Positions 9,156 to 17,880 of a stretch of 64,000 bases of DNA are shown here, piece after piece. The position numbers were made by a program, and so were the translations under genes. The notes below the pieces were generated by a model. That model saw only the letters and a program-made list of their open reading frames with translations. It did no database searches and was not told the origin of the DNA. Position 1 is the stretch's first letter; every line of letters starts with the position of its first letter. Source of the DNA: Brevibacterium sp. JSBI002 (lineage in GTDB: Bacteria > Actinomycetota > Actinomycetes > Actinomycetales > Brevibacteriaceae); assembly GCF_026013965.1 (NCBI RefSeq), contig NZ_CP110341.1:3596001-3660000 (forward strand), in the 5' to 3' direction.

Positions 9156-10631
9156 TTATTCGCTCGATTCCGGTTCGCGACGACCACGGTTGTGCTCAAC
9201 CGTGGCGGCGACCTGTGCTTGGTGCCCTTCTCTGCCGACGGACAGCACTGCTCCCCCGGCTCCCCTTTCGGAATCATCGCGCAGGCCAGCAGGTGCCAGC
9301 CACCGCGCAACATGGTACATGACCAGCATAGATATCGTTCCCAACGCGATTCCGGAGAGCACGAAGTCTTCGCTGAATTTCAGGCTCACGTCGCCGATGG
9401 CGATGATGAGTCCCGCAGACACGGGCACTATGTTGAGCGGATTGGCGAAGTTCACGCGGTTCTCAATCCAGATCTTCGCGCCGAGCATGCCGATCATGCC
9501 GTAGAGGACGACGGTGATGCCTCCGAGCACTCCGCCCGGCACGGCAGAGATGAGAGCACCGAACTTCGGTGAGAGACCGAAGAGGATCGCCACGAGCGCC
9601 GCAACCCAATACGCGGCAGTGGAGTAGACCCTGGTTGCGGCCATCACACCGATGTTCTCTGCATAGGTCGTCGTCGGTGAGCCGCCGACCGACGTTGCGA
9701 CGACTGTGGCAACGCCATCGCCGATGACCGCCCGACCCATGTACTTGTCGAGTCGGTCGCCGGTCATCTCCTCCACCGCTTTGACGTGACCGACGTTCTC
9801 GGCCACGAGGGCGATGATGCCCGGCAGCATGACGACGATGGCCGCCGCGTTGAAGACGGGGAGGTGGACTCCGACGACTCCGGCCGCCGTGTCGGTCATG
9901 GGAGGAAATCCGATCCACGGGGCCGAGGCGACACCCGAGAAGTCGACTCGGAAGTGTGTCGTCACTTCTCCGGCGGTCGCGCTGAAGGAGGTGATCTCAC
10001 CGAAGACGCGGTCGAAGATCCAGGAGAGGGCATAGCCGAGGACCAGACCGAGGAACACTGCGATCCGCCCCAAGAAGCCGCGCACCCACACGGAGACGAA
10101 GACGATGAAGATCATGACGATGACGGCGATCCACTGATCCTGCGGCCAATAGGTGCTCGCCACCACCGGAGCGAGGTTGAAGCCGATGAGCATGACGACG
10201 CCGCCGGTGACCACAGGCGGGAGCACCTTCATGAGCGCTCCGGAGCCGACGAAGTGGATGAACGTGCCCACGAGCGCGAGAATCACGCCTGAGACCATGA
10301 TCGCACCGGTCACCTCGGCGGGTGTGCCGCCTTGGGCAGTCACGGCGGTGACACCGCCGACGAACGCCGCGGAGGTGCCGACGTAGCTGGGGACCTTGCC
10401 TTTGACGATGAGCAGGAAGATGATGGTGCCCACACCGGACATCATCACGGCCAGCTGCGGATTGAGCCCCATGATGATCGGGAAGACGAAAGTCGCACCG
10501 AACATGGCCACGACGTGCTGGACGCCGAGGCCGACCGTTCTGCCCCAGCTCAGGCGCTCACCTGGGGCGACGGCACCTCCCGGCGCAATGGTCTTTCCAT
10601 CTCCGTGAAGTGTCCAGGAAAACATCGACAT
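9156..10631 (-). CDS. NCS2-family purine/pyrimidine (xanthine/uracil) permease
   Basis: A 491-residue nucleobase:cation symporter with about 12-14 membrane segments. QHVVAMFGATFVFPIIMG near the N-terminus and the signature region YAENIGVMAATRV are typical of UraA/XanQ/PucJ transporters. ATG 10631 is chosen because GGAGAGG lies six bases upstream; an in-frame start at 10658 lacks this. As first gene of the Mo-hydroxylase operon it should import the heterocyclic substrate. Whether that is xanthine, uracil, hydantoin or another base cannot be told from sequence. Confidence 0.93.
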   Translation of the reverse strand: MSMFSWTLHGDGKTIAPGGAVAPGERLSWGRTVGLGVQHVVAMFGATFVFPIIMGLNPQLAVMMSGVGTIIFLLIVKGKVPSYVGTSAAFVGGVTAVTAQGGTPAEVTGAIMVSGVILALVGTFIHFVGSGALMKVLPPVVTGGVVMLIGFNLAPVVASTYWPQDQWIAVIVMIFIVFVSVWVRGFLGRIAVFLGLVLGYALSWIFDRVFGEITSFSATAGEVTTHFRVDFSGVASAPWIGFPPMTDTAAGVVGVHLPVFNAAAIVVMLPGIIALVAENVGHVKAVEEMTGDRLDKYMGRAVIGDGVATVVATSVGGSPTTTYAENIGVMAATRVYSTAAYWVAALVAILFGLSPKFGALISAVPGGVLGGITVVLYGMIGMLGAKIWIENRVNFANPLNIVPVSAGLIIAIGDVSLKFSEDFVLSGIALGTISMLVMYHVARWLAPAGLRDDSERGAGGAVLSVGREGHQAQVAATVEHNRGRREPESSE

Positions 10632-10827
10632 ATGCCTCTCCTCGCCCTCGGGCATCACAGCGAACGATCCCCTACTCGCGGTGGAATGGCCACCAGAGCT
10701 GACAACCAGGTGCTGACGGACCGTTCCAGCTTAGGTTCAGACTCTATTGCCCCAGTGAGTCATACATCACGTCATTATCTGACAAATACGCCGCATTCCC
10801 TTCGGCATTCTTCGCCAGAGTCTGCGA
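10632..10827. promoter_or_regulatory. Upstream region of the permease/Mo-hydroxylase operon with a candidate regulator site
   Basis: A relatively AT-rich gap between the pucR-type gene and the permease. At 10770-10786, minus strand, it contains TTTGTCAGATAATGACG. A very similar 17-mer lies upstream of hyuA (25131-25147) and in the allH/regulator intergenic space (12554-12570). I infer a shared operator, possibly for the neighbouring PucR protein. No promoter hexamers are certain. Confidence 0.45.
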
Positions 10828-12510
10828 TCACGGCAGCTTCATGATCTGGAGTGCGAGCGCCAGAGACAGGCGCAGACCTGGATCTTCGGTGAAGGGACCG
10901 ACGATGTTCTCGAGTTTGCTGATCCGATAGCGCAGCGTGTTGTAGTGGAAGAAGAGCGCACGGGCGGTCTCCGCAACATTGAGATTGTGGTCGAGCAGCA
11001 TCTGCAGAGTCTCACGCAGACCCGCATATTCCTCTTTGGCGTCGGTAGCAAGCGGCCCCAGGACCTCCTCGGCGAATCTCCGCAGCTCGGCCTGCTCTCC
11101 GACCTGCAGCAGCAGTCGATAGACTCCCAGCGAATCATAGTGGCGAAGCCCCTGGCCGCCAGCGAGCTGACGCCCGACCTCCAAGGCGCGCATGGCCTCC
11201 TGATAGGCCGCGGCCAATCGTGAGACGTCATCGGCCGGACGAGAGATTCCGACGGAGAACTCCCGCCGACCGCCCCCGCCCAGTCCGCGGACCGACGATG
11301 AGAAATCACGCAGACGTGCGATGACGTCCTCGCGTGATTCCGCTGCCAGCAGCAGGATCACCTGGTCACCCGATCCGACGACCGCTGCGTGCGGATCGTG
11401 CTGGGCGACGGTCTTCGCCCAGGCGTCGGAGAACAAAGATTGCATCGCACGTTTGTCTCGGGCTTCGGTCATGTCGGATTCGGTATCGATCTCAGCGACA
11501 GCCACGCTGATCGGGCGATTGAGGTTCCACCCCAGAGAGTCCGCACGTGAGAGCACTCTGTCCGTCGACACGATGTGCCCGCGCAGCACCTCGAGGACGA
11601 AGTCGGTGCGATATTTGCTCTCGACCTCCGTGATGGCCCGCTCACGCGTGATGACCAAAGCGGCAGCCGCCGCGGCCTGTTCGAGCAGTCGGAAGTCGTC
11701 TGCGCCCAGCTTCCGATCGCTGAAGGCAACGACGCGACCGAGCGTCTGCGAATTCGTCGGCACCTCACTGTCGGACCGGCGGCCACCTTCGATGACGACG
11801 TTCGCCCAGGTAGGACCCGATACGGGTCCAGGGCGACTGCGTCCGGACGGTTCATCTTCGACCCGGAAGCGGCCGGAGGAGTCGAAACACGACAGTCCGA
11901 GGACATCATCGTTCGAGTAGTCGCCTGCATTTGAACAGATCGACCGCACCCGACCGTCGAGCGTCGTCACTGCGGCGGCCACCCCAGTCCACTGCGCGAG
12001 CATCCGACACACATCATCCAATTCTCCTCCGCCGATGATGACGTCGACGAGTTCGCGCATCGTCTGTTCCGTCCGCGCGATGACCTTCGCCCGCCTGTCG
12101 AGGCTGCCGGTGAGCACCTCGTGCATGATCTCGTCGAACCCCACGCCTTCGCCCAGGTGGATGAGGGGGAGGCCGAGGGAGTCGGCTGCGGCGATCGCGG
12201 AATCGGGAATCTCTGCCATATAGCGTCCCGATTTGATTCCGATCGCCGAGATTCCATGCTCGTCGAAGGTCTCGAGCAGACCGGCGAGGTTCTCAGGATG
12301 CTCGCGGATCGGGTATGCGGTGGTCAGCAGCAGCTCGTGCGGCTTCACCCAGGGCAGGATGTCGGGGACTTCCATGACGTTGGTCATCTCCACCGGCCGC
12401 TCGAGCCCCGAGGCACCGGCGACGAGCCGTGTGCCCTGCATGCTCGGCAGCTTGAGAACATCGGCGACCGTGAAGGTCCCGGAGGCGAATGTGCGGTCAC
12501 CGCGAACCAT
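10828..12510 (-). CDS. PucR-family transcriptional regulator
   Basis: A 560-residue activator-type regulator of purine-like catabolism. An N-terminal PucR sensor domain begins FTVADVLKLPSMQGTRLVAG, a CdaR/GGDEF-like middle follows, and the C-terminal PucR helix-turn-helix is visible as LNVAETARALFFHYNTLRYR. ATG 12510 has AGGA ten bases upstream and places the PucR domain about a dozen residues from the start; ATG 12561 is an alternative. The gene lies between the permease operon and the divergent all genes, so control of both is likely. Confidence 0.9.
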   Translation of the reverse strand: MVRGDRTFASGTFTVADVLKLPSMQGTRLVAGASGLERPVEMTNVMEVPDILPWVKPHELLLTTAYPIREHPENLAGLLETFDEHGISAIGIKSGRYMAEIPDSAIAAADSLGLPLIHLGEGVGFDEIMHEVLTGSLDRRAKVIARTEQTMRELVDVIIGGGELDDVCRMLAQWTGVAAAVTTLDGRVRSICSNAGDYSNDDVLGLSCFDSSGRFRVEDEPSGRSRPGPVSGPTWANVVIEGGRRSDSEVPTNSQTLGRVVAFSDRKLGADDFRLLEQAAAAAALVITRERAITEVESKYRTDFVLEVLRGHIVSTDRVLSRADSLGWNLNRPISVAVAEIDTESDMTEARDKRAMQSLFSDAWAKTVAQHDPHAAVVGSGDQVILLLAAESREDVIARLRDFSSSVRGLGGGGRREFSVGISRPADDVSRLAAAYQEAMRALEVGRQLAGGQGLRHYDSLGVYRLLLQVGEQAELRRFAEEVLGPLATDAKEEYAGLRETLQMLLDHNLNVAETARALFFHYNTLRYRISKLENIVGPFTEDPGLRLSLALALQIMKLP

Positions 12511-12596
12511 GGATGTCAATTCCTGCTGACTGGCAATCGATTCCTTGGCATCATTTGACATCCATTGACGATAGCAGGCCGGGATACTCTGTCGAA
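12511..12596. promoter_or_regulatory. Divergent control region between PucR-type regulator and allH
   Basis: This 86-base gap separates two divergent genes. TTTGACATCCATTGACG at 12554-12570 matches 12 of 17 positions of the site upstream of the permease operon. If the regulator starts at the alternative ATG 12561, this site would cover its start codon. Candidate autoregulatory and activation site; inferred only from sequence similarity. Confidence 0.4.
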
Positions 12597-13655
12597 ATGA
12601 GGTCTCGGTCCGTGATTCTGCCTGGCACCGCCTCGGTGCTGCCGTGTCCCAGGATCCCAGGGGATGCGACCGCGCGTGCCTCGCGTCGCCCGACCGCACA
12701 GCGCGATCTCACGTGCGAAGCCGAGGTCATTCAGACCTTCGCTTCCGGCTTCTACCTCGCCGTCGACGACCCCGGCCCTCACGCACCACCTCACCGGTGG
12801 ATGCTCCCGATCATGGGGCCCGAGGCCATGGTGCTGCCTTTCGGCGTCGTCGTTCCCACGCTCGACAGCACCCATCTTCGGTCTCTGCAGACCGGGACCC
12901 GCGCATCGGTTGTCTGGGAGCCCCCACCGGCTCGGCCGCAGAGCTCGCACCCACGCACGGCTGCGCACGGCAGCCAGCCGACAGAACCGCCGGTCATCCG
13001 AGAGATCGAATTGCCCGACTTCACCGTCGATGTCGTCCGCGAACACCGGCCGATGCGGGTTCCCGCGCTCCGTTGGCCCGACATCGACCGCGCACGCGTC
13101 ACGGAGCTGAGCAGGCGCCTGCACCCGGGATCTCCCGATCTTGCGGACCGCTCCCTCGCTCTCGCATCGGCGCTGTGCACAGGTGATGCGGCAGGTGCTC
13201 AAGCCGGTGTGAAGGCACTTGTCGGGTTCGGGACCGGCAGCACCCCCAGCGGCGACGACGCCTTGTGCGGAATCGCTCTCGGCCTCCGCTGCCTGGGGAA
13301 AGACAGGGACGTGGATCTGCTGCGGCAAGTCCTCGATCCGATGCCGCTGGCGACGATGACTCCCGTCATCTCCGGCGCGCTCATCCGTGCCGCGGTCTCC
13401 GGCTTCTGCGTGCCCGCGGTCGCAGCCGCAATCCGTACCTGCCACCGCCTCCACGCCTCAACCTCCGGCGGCGAATCCCTCGTCGGCGACGTTCTGGAGC
13501 CTCTCGACAGGATCGGCCACAGCTCCGGTCATGATCTGTTCACCGGCTTCCTTTCCGTGCTCACCACCGCCTCGGGCACCCGCGCTCCGCATTCTCCGCT
13601 CCGCTCCGTGACAGAGTCTTCTTCGAAAGGATCCTCACCATGCCTCGTTCACTGA
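12597..13655 (+). CDS. allH: DUF2877 protein, AllH-like subunit of oxamate carbamoyltransferase
   Basis: A 352-residue DUF2877 protein. The conserved core GFGTGSTPSGDDALCGIALG is clear, and a second conserved stretch is SSGHDLFTGFL near the C-terminus. In E. coli, AllH acts with AllF (FdrA) and AllG (YlbE) as oxamate carbamoyltransferase, which splits oxalurate with phosphate into oxamate and carbamoyl phosphate. Here it directly precedes, and overlaps by 16 bases, the fused allF-allG gene. ATG 12597 is chosen because earlier in-frame codons lie inside the divergent regulator gene. Confidence 0.85.
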   Translation: MRSRSVILPGTASVLPCPRIPGDATARASRRPTAQRDLTCEAEVIQTFASGFYLAVDDPGPHAPPHRWMLPIMGPEAMVLPFGVVVPTLDSTHLRSLQTGTRASVVWEPPPARPQSSHPRTAAHGSQPTEPPVIREIELPDFTVDVVREHRPMRVPALRWPDIDRARVTELSRRLHPGSPDLADRSLALASALCTGDAAGAQAGVKALVGFGTGSTPSGDDALCGIALGLRCLGKDRDVDLLRQVLDPMPLATMTPVISGALIRAAVSGFCVPAVAAAIRTCHRLHASTSGGESLVGDVLEPLDRIGHSSGHDLFTGFLSVLTTASGTRAPHSPLRSVTESSSKGSSPCLVH

Positions 13656-16648
13656 TCGTTCGACACGGCGTCTATGTCGACTCCGTTGCTCTCATGCAGG
13701 TGTCAACGGATATCAAGGCCACTGAGGGAGTCGACGATGCCCTCATCGGCATGGGCTCCGAGCTCAATCTCGAGCTCATCTGCGCCGCAGGATTCAGCAT
13801 CGAAGAAGACATGACTCCGAACGATCTGCTCATCGCGGTGAACGCTCGGTCCGAGGAGGCGCTCGCCGCAGGACTGGCTGCCGTGGACGCGGCTTTCGAC
13901 AGGCTTGCCGCCGCAGGCCGCGACGCGTCGGGCCTCGGCGGAACCGTGCAGCCGGCACTCACAGTCGAATCCGCTGCAGCCCGATCCGATGCCGCTCTCA
14001 CCTTCGTCTCCGTTCCCGGCGCGTATGCCGGAGTCGAGACCCTCGCAGCCTTGGATTCCGGCTCCTCCGTGCTGCTGTTCAGCGACAATGTCGATCTGGA
14101 GACCGAGGTCGACCTCAAGACACGCGCTGCCGCCGACGATCTCATCGTCATGGGCCCCGACTGCGGAACGGCGATCATCTCCGGAGTGGGTCTCGGGTTC
14201 TCCAACCAGGTCCGCCAGGGCAGCTTCGGCGTCATCGCGGCCTCGGGCACGGGCGCCCAACAGGTGTCGGTCCTTCTCGACGCGGCCGGAGTCGGCGTCA
14301 GCCACCTCATCGGCACCGGCGGTCGCGATCTGTCTCGTGAAGTGGGCGGCATCAGCGCCCGCCAGGCGCTGCGAGCTCTCGCCGCCGATGCCGACACCGA
14401 GCAGATCCTCGTCGTGTCGAAGCCGGCCGACACCGGAGTGGTCGCAGAGATGGAAGCTCTCGCTGCCGAACTCGGCGTCACGGTCACCTGGGCGGTTCTC
14501 GGCCCCGATTCGCCCAACCTCACAGCGGGAGTCGAATCCACCCTTGCGGCCGCCGGGCACACTGTCCCGGTATGGCCGAATTGGGGAGTCTCCGGATCCC
14601 CGACGCCGCGTTCGGGCTCGCTCATCGGCCTCTTCTGCGGAGGCACCCTCGCCGACGAGGCGATGCTCATCGCCCGGTCCGCGCTCGGCCCGATCACCTC
14701 GAACATTCCGCTTCCGGGCGCCCCGTACGTGAGCGGGACCGAAGCGAGCGGCGAAACCCATACCGTCATCGACTTCGGCGATGACGAGATGACCGCCGGG
14801 CGCGCACATCCGATGATCGACCCCTCACTGCGCCTGCAGGCGATTCGGGACCTCGGGCCCCGCGCAGGTGTGCTTCTGCTCGACCTCGTCCTCGGTTACG
14901 GGGCACATCCGGATCCTGCTGGTGATCTCGCCGCTGCGATCTCAGAGGTGCGCACGTCGGCTGTTGAGGCCGGACACGATCTCCCCGTCGTCGTCAGCCT
15001 CATCGGCACGGATGCCGACCCTCAGGGTCTCGAGGTCGCAGCGAATGCTCTCACCTCTGCCGGCGCCGAGGTGTTCCTCTCCAACGCCGAGGCCAGTCAT
15101 CGGGCGCTCGCCCACCTCGGACACGCTGACACTGCGGTCTCCGAGCGAGGATCAGCGGTGACCGGCCAGCCGGCCGCCGGTGCCACGCCCACCGCACGGC
15201 GGTCGAATGATTCTGCAGCCGCGGCACCGCTGTCCGGCCTGCTGGAGACCGCTCCCGCGGTCGTCTCCGTGGGTCTCGGACTCTTCGCCGAGGCACTGCG
15301 CGCCCAGGCAGTGGACGTGACCGAGGTCGACTGGAAGCCGCCCCTCGGGGACCCGGTCGCACTTTACTCGGCCATGGCCGACTCGCGCCGGCACGAGGCG
15401 AACGCCGTGGCGATGGAGCGCATGCTCGCGGCTGGAGCAGAGCTCGTCGGCTTGCGGCCGGCCAGCGAATGCCTGGGATTGCGCGAGAACGAATTCCTCC
15501 ACTCCGGCCCGCCGCTGGAATGGGAGCGGGCTTCAGGACCGATGCGCGGGGCCTTGGCCGGAGCAGTCGTCTTCGAGGGACTCGCAGACACGCTCGACGA
15601 GGCCGAAGCCGGGCTCGCCGACGGACGTTTCTCCTTCGCACCCTGCCATTCTCGTGACGCCGTCGGCCCGATGGCGGGAGTCGTCAGCCCCTCGATGTGG
15701 ATGTTCGAGCTCGTCGACCCCGTCTACGGCAACCGCGCCTACTGTTCGCTCAACGAAGGCCTCGGCAAGGTGCTGCGTTACGGGGCGAACAGCGAAGAAG
15801 TGCTCACTCGCCTGCGATGGATGCGCGATGTGCTCGGTCCGGTGCTGGCGGCAGCGCTCAAGGCCACGGGACCGCTGGACACGAAGAGCTACGTCACGCA
15901 GATGCTCCAGTCCGGAGACGAGGGACACAATCGCAACCGGACTGCGACGCTGCTCTTCCTCCGCGAGATCATGCCGACTCTGTTCACTCTGGACTTCCCT
16001 GCCGACGACCTCGCCGAGGTCGCGCGCTTCCTCGGCGCCAACGACTATTTCGCTCTCAATCTCGTCATGCCCACATGCAAGCTCGCCATGGCGGCGGCGA
16101 AGGGCATCCCCGGCTCCACACTCGTCGTCACCATGGCCCGGAACGGCACGGACTTCGGCATTCAGCTCGCCGGCACCGGCGACCAGTGGTACACGGGCCC
16201 GGCACAGATCGCCGAGGGACTCTATCTGGGGTCCTACGGTGTCGACGATGCCAATCCCGACATCGGCGACTCGGCCATCACGGAGACAGCCGGAATCGGC
16301 GGCCTCGCGATGGCTGCGGCTCCCGCGGTCGTGCGCTTGGTCGGAGGGGACGTCGCCTTCGCAGTCGACACCACGCGGCGGATGTACGAGATCACTCTCG
16401 GCGAGCATCCGCAGCACCAGATCCCCGTGCTCGAATTCCGTGGGGTTCCCAGCGGAATCGATCTCACGAAGGTGCTCCGCACGCAGGTGCTGCCGCAGAT
16501 CAACACGGGCATGGCGGGGAAGGTGGCCGGCGTCGGTCAGGTGGGCGCGGGTCTCGTCACCCCGCCGATGGAATGCTTCACCACCGCCGTCGAGGGACTG
16601 AACGCACAGCGCGTCTCACCCGACCCTGAATGCGCTCCGCTCACCTGA
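13640..16648 (+). CDS. allFG: Fused AllF-AllG (FdrA-YlbE) carbamoyltransferase subunit
   Basis: A 1002-residue protein joining two subunits that are separate in E. coli. Residues ~1-500 are FdrA/AllF-like, a succinyl-CoA synthetase-type fold with VMGPDCGTAIISGVGLGFSN and GVIAASGTGAQQV. A Ser/Ala/Pro-rich linker spans ~505-535. Residues ~535-1000 are DUF1116 (YlbE/AllG), with MRGALAGAVVFEGLA and GDEGHNRNRTATLLFLREIM. With AllH the complex should phosphorolyse an N-carbamoyl acid such as oxalurate to carbamoyl phosphate. GAAAGGAT precedes ATG 13640. No stop or frame break occurs across the joint, so it is a true fusion in this sequence. Confidence 0.9.
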   Translation: MPRSLIVRHGVYVDSVALMQVSTDIKATEGVDDALIGMGSELNLELICAAGFSIEEDMTPNDLLIAVNARSEEALAAGLAAVDAAFDRLAAAGRDASGLGGTVQPALTVESAAARSDAALTFVSVPGAYAGVETLAALDSGSSVLLFSDNVDLETEVDLKTRAAADDLIVMGPDCGTAIISGVGLGFSNQVRQGSFGVIAASGTGAQQVSVLLDAAGVGVSHLIGTGGRDLSREVGGISARQALRALAADADTEQILVVSKPADTGVVAEMEALAAELGVTVTWAVLGPDSPNLTAGVESTLAAAGHTVPVWPNWGVSGSPTPRSGSLIGLFCGGTLADEAMLIARSALGPITSNIPLPGAPYVSGTEASGETHTVIDFGDDEMTAGRAHPMIDPSLRLQAIRDLGPRAGVLLLDLVLGYGAHPDPAGDLAAAISEVRTSAVEAGHDLPVVVSLIGTDADPQGLEVAANALTSAGAEVFLSNAEASHRALAHLGHADTAVSERGSAVTGQPAAGATPTARRSNDSAAAAPLSGLLETAPAVVSVGLGLFAEALRAQAVDVTEVDWKPPLGDPVALYSAMADSRRHEANAVAMERMLAAGAELVGLRPASECLGLRENEFLHSGPPLEWERASGPMRGALAGAVVFEGLADTLDEAEAGLADGRFSFAPCHSRDAVGPMAGVVSPSMWMFELVDPVYGNRAYCSLNEGLGKVLRYGANSEEVLTRLRWMRDVLGPVLAAALKATGPLDTKSYVTQMLQSGDEGHNRNRTATLLFLREIMPTLFTLDFPADDLAEVARFLGANDYFALNLVMPTCKLAMAAAKGIPGSTLVVTMARNGTDFGIQLAGTGDQWYTGPAQIAEGLYLGSYGVDDANPDIGDSAITETAGIGGLAMAAAPAVVRLVGGDVAFAVDTTRRMYEITLGEHPQHQIPVLEFRGVPSGIDLTKVLRTQVLPQINTGMAGKVAGVGQVGAGLVTPPMECFTTAVEGLNAQRVSPDPECAPLT

Positions 16649-16679
16649 CCCGAGCGCAGTGCACCCCACGAGAGGCGTG

Positions 16680-16745
16680 GTCGGCGAACGCGGGATGCGC
16701 CGTCGGCGAACGCGGGATGCGCCGTCGGGGATGGCGAAGTGCGCC
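16680..16745. repeat. Three 22-bp tandem repeats between convergent genes
   Basis: Two perfect 22-base units (16680-16701, 16702-16723) beginning GTCGGCGAACGCGGG are followed by a diverged third unit (16724-16745; 16 of 22 identical). The array fills most of the gap between allFG and the convergent xdhC-like gene, ending two bases before the latter's stop. Function unknown; it could be a slippage-prone spacer or termination region. Confidence 0.85.
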
Positions 16746-16746
16746 G

Positions 16747-17880
16747 TCAGCGGTGGATCTGGCCGGTCGTCGTCCTCAGTGAGGCGCCGGTTGCGCCCGA
16801 TACCTCGGCGAGCACCTCGGCGAAGATCGAGAGCGCAGTGGCCTCGGGCGATCTGGCACCGAGGTCGAGGCCGATCGGTCCGTGGATCCGGGCGATCTCC
16901 GCCTCGGCGGCACCGGCCTCGCGCAGGGCATCTGTGCGCTGAGCGTGGGTGCGTCGACTGCCGAGAGCGCCCACGTAGCCGGCCTCCGAACGGATCGCTT
17001 CGAGGAGGACGGGAACATCGAACTTGAGGTCGTGGGTGAGCACCGCGACGACGGTGGAGTCGTTCACTCGTCCGGCGGCCGCCTCGGCGGCGAAGTAGCG
17101 GTGGGGCCAGCTGACCACGACTTCGTGAGCTGCGGGGAACCGTGCGGAGGTGGTGAAGACCTCCCTCGCGTCGCAGACCGTCACGTGATATCCGAGGAAG
17201 CGCCCCAACTCCGCCAACGCGGCCGCATAGTCGATCGCTCCGAAGATGAGCAGCCTCGGCGGTGGGGTCGAGGTCGTCACGAAGATGCGGGTGCCCGCGC
17301 CGAGGCGCCGACCCGTGTCGTCGAATTCGAGAGTTCCAGTGGATCCGGCGGCGATCATCGCTGCCGCGTCGGTGGCGATGTGCTCAGTGAGGCGGGGGTG
17401 GCCGAAGTCCCCGTGCACGATCCCGTGCTCGTCGAGAGCGAGACTGCGGCTGGGTCCGCTCAGGCTGCCGCTGACCTCCTCGGTGGGGCCCGGCAGCTCG
17501 AGGGCGAGGGCTGCGGCCTGTGCACCGGCGACCGCCTCGAGGTAGATCCGCAGACTCGACGCCTGTGCTCCATCGAGGACGGGCGTGACGAGCACGTCGA
17601 TCTGACCGCCGCAGGCGAGCCCGACTGCGAAGGCGTCCTCGTCACTCGTGCCATAGTGCGCCGTGGCCGCGCGACGGGTTGCCAGACAGTCGAGGGCGAG
17701 TTCGTGCACGGCGGATTCGACGCACCCGCCGGACAGGCTGCCGATGACTTCGCCGTCTGCGGCGACGGCCATCATCGCGCCGGCGGGTCGCGGTGCCGAT
17801 GACCAGGTCTTCGTCACCACGGCGAGTGCGAAGTCGCGATGAGCACCGAGCCAGCTGAGGATGGATGCGGCCTCGTTCAC
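16747..17880 (-). CDS. XdhC/CoxI-family Mo-cofactor maturation protein
   Basis: A 377-residue protein of the XdhC family that handles or sulfurates the molybdenum cofactor before insertion into xanthine dehydrogenase-type enzymes. The XdhC_CoxI domain shows SAPRPAGAMMAVAADG and GSLSGGCVESAV; the C-terminal Rossmann domain shows LLIFGAIDYAAALAELG and GYVGALGSRRTHAQR. GTG 17880 is taken as start because it overlaps the coxE-like stop (GTGA). It ends the hyu-arcC-cox maturation transcript, tying those genes to the Mo hydroxylase across the allFGH pair. Confidence 0.9.
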   Translation of the reverse strand: MNEAASILSWLGAHRDFALAVVTKTWSSAPRPAGAMMAVAADGEVIGSLSGGCVESAVHELALDCLATRRAATAHYGTSDEDAFAVGLACGGQIDVLVTPVLDGAQASSLRIYLEAVAGAQAAALALELPGPTEEVSGSLSGPSRSLALDEHGIVHGDFGHPRLTEHIATDAAAMIAAGSTGTLEFDDTGRRLGAGTRIFVTTSTPPPRLLIFGAIDYAAALAELGRFLGYHVTVCDAREVFTTSARFPAAHEVVVSWPHRYFAAEAAAGRVNDSTVVAVLTHDLKFDVPVLLEAIRSEAGYVGALGSRRTHAQRTDALREAGAAEAEIARIHGPIGLDLGARSPEATALSIFAEVLAEVSGATGASLRTTTGQIHR

